From Pseudanabaena galeata CCNP1313 (GTDB lineage: Bacteria > Cyanobacteriota > Cyanobacteriia > Pseudanabaenales > Pseudanabaenaceae): a stretch of DNA of 64,000 nt. Location: positions 1,116,001 through 1,180,000 of the forward strand of contig NZ_CP112874.1 in assembly GCF_029910235.1 (NCBI RefSeq), given 5' to 3'. Of the stretch, positions 62,462 to 64,000 are shown piece by piece; positions within the stretch are counted from its first letter, which is position 1, and every line of letters starts with the position of its first letter. A model generated the notes under the pieces. That model ran no database searches. It saw only the letters and a list, made by a program, of their open reading frames with translations, and had not been told where the DNA came from. The position numbers and the translations under genes are program-made.

Positions 62462-64000
62462 ATGTTCTTTTGGCAGTTTATTGTAAATCTGAAGTCCAAA
62501 AGCTCTAAATTGCTAAGCTACATAATTGTTGGCACTTGTACAGCCATACTGACAATGCTATTAGGCTGGAATCCTCAACCTAGTATTGCCAATAATCCAT
62601 CGAAAGACTTAACAGATTTAGTTCCTACTCAATCTTTACCAAATAGCCCCTCAACTCTTTTCCAGAATGGTAAACAGCTTTATCATGCAGGGCAATATGC
62701 TAAGGCGATCGCCAGTTGGCAACAAGCATTAAACATATATATGAAGCAAGGCGATCGCCTCAATCGCGCCATTGTGCTTAATAATCTCGCCTTAGCTTCT
62801 CAACAACTTGGGCAATGGCATGATGCAGATCGGACGATCGCCATGAGTTTAGAAATTCTAAAATCCGAGCCACAACAGGAAAAATTACTAGCTCAGGCTC
62901 TCAATATTCAAGGCAGTATTCAACTTATTCAAGGTAAAGCTCAAGAAGCATTAACAATTTGGCAAATGGCTACAGCAAGCTATGAGCAAGTTGGAGACAA
63001 AGATGGAGCCATGCGGAGCAAGATTAACCAGAGTCAAGCCATGCGAGCGCTAGGTTTGTACCCCAAAGCCAAATCTCTACTTCAGCAAGTCCAAATAGAA
63101 CTCAGGGAACAGCCAGACTCTTCTCTCAAGGCATCTAGTTTGCTCAATCTTGGTGACACCTTGCAACGAAGCGGCGAACTCGAAGATGCCAAAGTTGTAT
63201 TGCAAGAAAGTCTGGCGATCGCCAAGCAAATCAACAATCCAGCAATCATAGCTAACACACTTCTGAGTTTAGGAAATACTACCTATAGATTGCAACAACC
63301 TGCTGAAGCGATCGGCTACTATCAGCAAGCAATTAATACGGCTACTGCTCCGATCCTAAAACTCCAAGCTCAGCTAAACCTACTGCGTCTCCAAATAGAT
63401 ACGCAACAATCCGAATCCACGCAATTGTTATTAACCGCAATCCAAACCCAACTGCCCAACCTTCCACCCAGTCGCGACTCAGTTTATGCCAAGGTAAATT
63501 TTGTCCAAAGTCTTACTAAACTGAATCTCCCGTCAAGTAATCGTCAAGCCGCCGCCCAGATTCTCGCCATAGCAGCCCAACAAGCAAAAGATATGGGAGA
63601 TCCTCGCTCCGAGTCCTATGCGCTCGGCTATCTGGGCGAACTCTACGAACAAAATCTGCAATACTCAGAAGCCCAGCAGCTAACCGAAAAGGCACTCATC
63701 CTAGCTCAAACCAATAACGCTTCGGACATGTCCTATCGCTGGCAATGGCAGCTTGGAAGAGTTTTCAAGTCTAAAGGCGAAAATTCTAAGGCGATCGCCG
63801 CCTATAGCGAAGCTGTCAACACCCTTGCTTCAATTCGTGGCGATCTTGTATCTAGTAATGCCGATATCCAGTTTTCCTTCCGTGATAGTGTTGAACCTGT
63901 TTACCGTCAGCTTGTGGCGCTGCTATTGATGCATGAAGATGGCAAACCAGTGAGTCAAGAAAATCTCAAATCTGCTCGGACAGTTATCGAGTCTTTACAG
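62462..64000 (+). CDS. Large TPR protein, N-terminal part (runs off the window)
   Basis: 513 codons visible, in frame to the edge. A hydrophobic segment (~20-38, LLSYIIVGTCTAILTML) acts as signal or anchor. From ~65 a series of TPR units follows (e.g. FQNGKQLYHAGQYAKAIASWQQAL, LNNLALASQQLGQWHDADRT, LLNLGDTLQRSGELEDAKV). Cyanobacterial proteins with this layout often end in a CHAT protease domain, which is beyond the window, so that part is only a guess. GGGA-type site before the ATG at 62462. Confidence 0.75.
   Translation, partial: MFFWQFIVNLKSKSSKLLSYIIVGTCTAILTMLLGWNPQPSIANNPSKDLTDLVPTQSLPNSPSTLFQNGKQLYHAGQYAKAIASWQQALNIYMKQGDRLNRAIVLNNLALASQQLGQWHDADRTIAMSLEILKSEPQQEKLLAQALNIQGSIQLIQGKAQEALTIWQMATASYEQVGDKDGAMRSKINQSQAMRALGLYPKAKSLLQQVQIELREQPDSSLKASSLLNLGDTLQRSGELEDAKVVLQESLAIAKQINNPAIIANTLLSLGNTTYRLQQPAEAIGYYQQAINTATAPILKLQAQLNLLRLQIDTQQSESTQLLLTAIQTQLPNLPPSRDSVYAKVNFVQSLTKLNLPSSNRQAAAQILAIAAQQAKDMGDPRSESYALGYLGELYEQNLQYSEAQQLTEKALILAQTNNASDMSYRWQWQLGRVFKSKGENSKAIAAYSEAVNTLASIRGDLVSSNADIQFSFRDSVEPVYRQLVALLLMHEDGKPVSQENLKSARTVIESLQ

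Overview
The window is cyanobacterial. Evidence: dense HIP1 octamers (GCGATCGC), cyanobacterial markers (cyAbrB regulator, HesA/HesB, FdxH, sucrose-phosphate synthase, many pentapeptide/TPR proteins) and a complete molybdenum nitrogenase cluster with no excision element in nifD. The heavy load of small hairpin repeats and the gene order suggest a non-heterocystous filamentous genus such as Pseudanabaena; that placement is inference.

Layout. 1-6.6 kb: edge of an ISKra4-like element, then a leftward sucrose operon (sps, spp, amylosucrase) and an SH3-domain exported protein. 6.7-17.2 kb: a Na+/H+ antiporter, a diguanylate cyclase gene split by an IS982-family element, bioF, a ferritin-like protein, rimM, rnc, a pentapeptide protein and an ABC-F ATPase. 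17.3-18.8 kb: a 111-bp MITE carrying a whole ISKra4-like element.

19-42.5 kb: the nif island, two divergent arms from a ~1 kb control region at 29942-30936. The left arm is nifB, two tandem degenerate fdxN-like genes, nifS, nifU, nifH, nifD, nifK, nifV, nifZ, nifT. The right arm is nifP, a 38-aa ORF, a Mo-nitrogenase C-terminal-domain protein, a fused nifE-nifN gene, nifX, a NifX-associated gene, a CCE_0567-type gene, nifW, hesA, hesB, fdxH, fdxB, a cupin, two unrecognised small genes, a methyltransferase, a Mop-type molybdate-binding protein and a wrecked modA. Together they provide Fe-S assembly (NifU/NifS/HesB), cofactor synthesis (NifB, NifEN, NifV homocitrate, NifX), catalysis (NifHDK) and electron supply (FdxH/FdxB).

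42.5-64 kb: ArsR-type regulator, NUDIX-like protein, leuC-type dehydratase, a HEPN-containing protein, malic enzyme, ddl, an NMT1-type ABC transporter operon, era, an EcfT-like protein, a BolA protein, xthA, an exported pentapeptide protein, an IS4-like element, cyAbrB, recF, a secreted EndoU-type nuclease with a strongly acidic gene behind it, and a TPR protein running off the edge.

Most notable: (1) two mirror-image arrays of three ~22-bp G-rich repeats placed at nearly equal distances upstream of nifB and nifP; (2) the NifE-NifN fusion; (3) paired FdxN-like proteins that lost the same cysteines; (4) a MITE family whose two ends match those of the resident IS982 element, with 7-bp target duplications and a constant 111-bp length; (5) a candidate EndoU toxin-immunity pair. 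No tRNA, rRNA or CRISPR array was seen.
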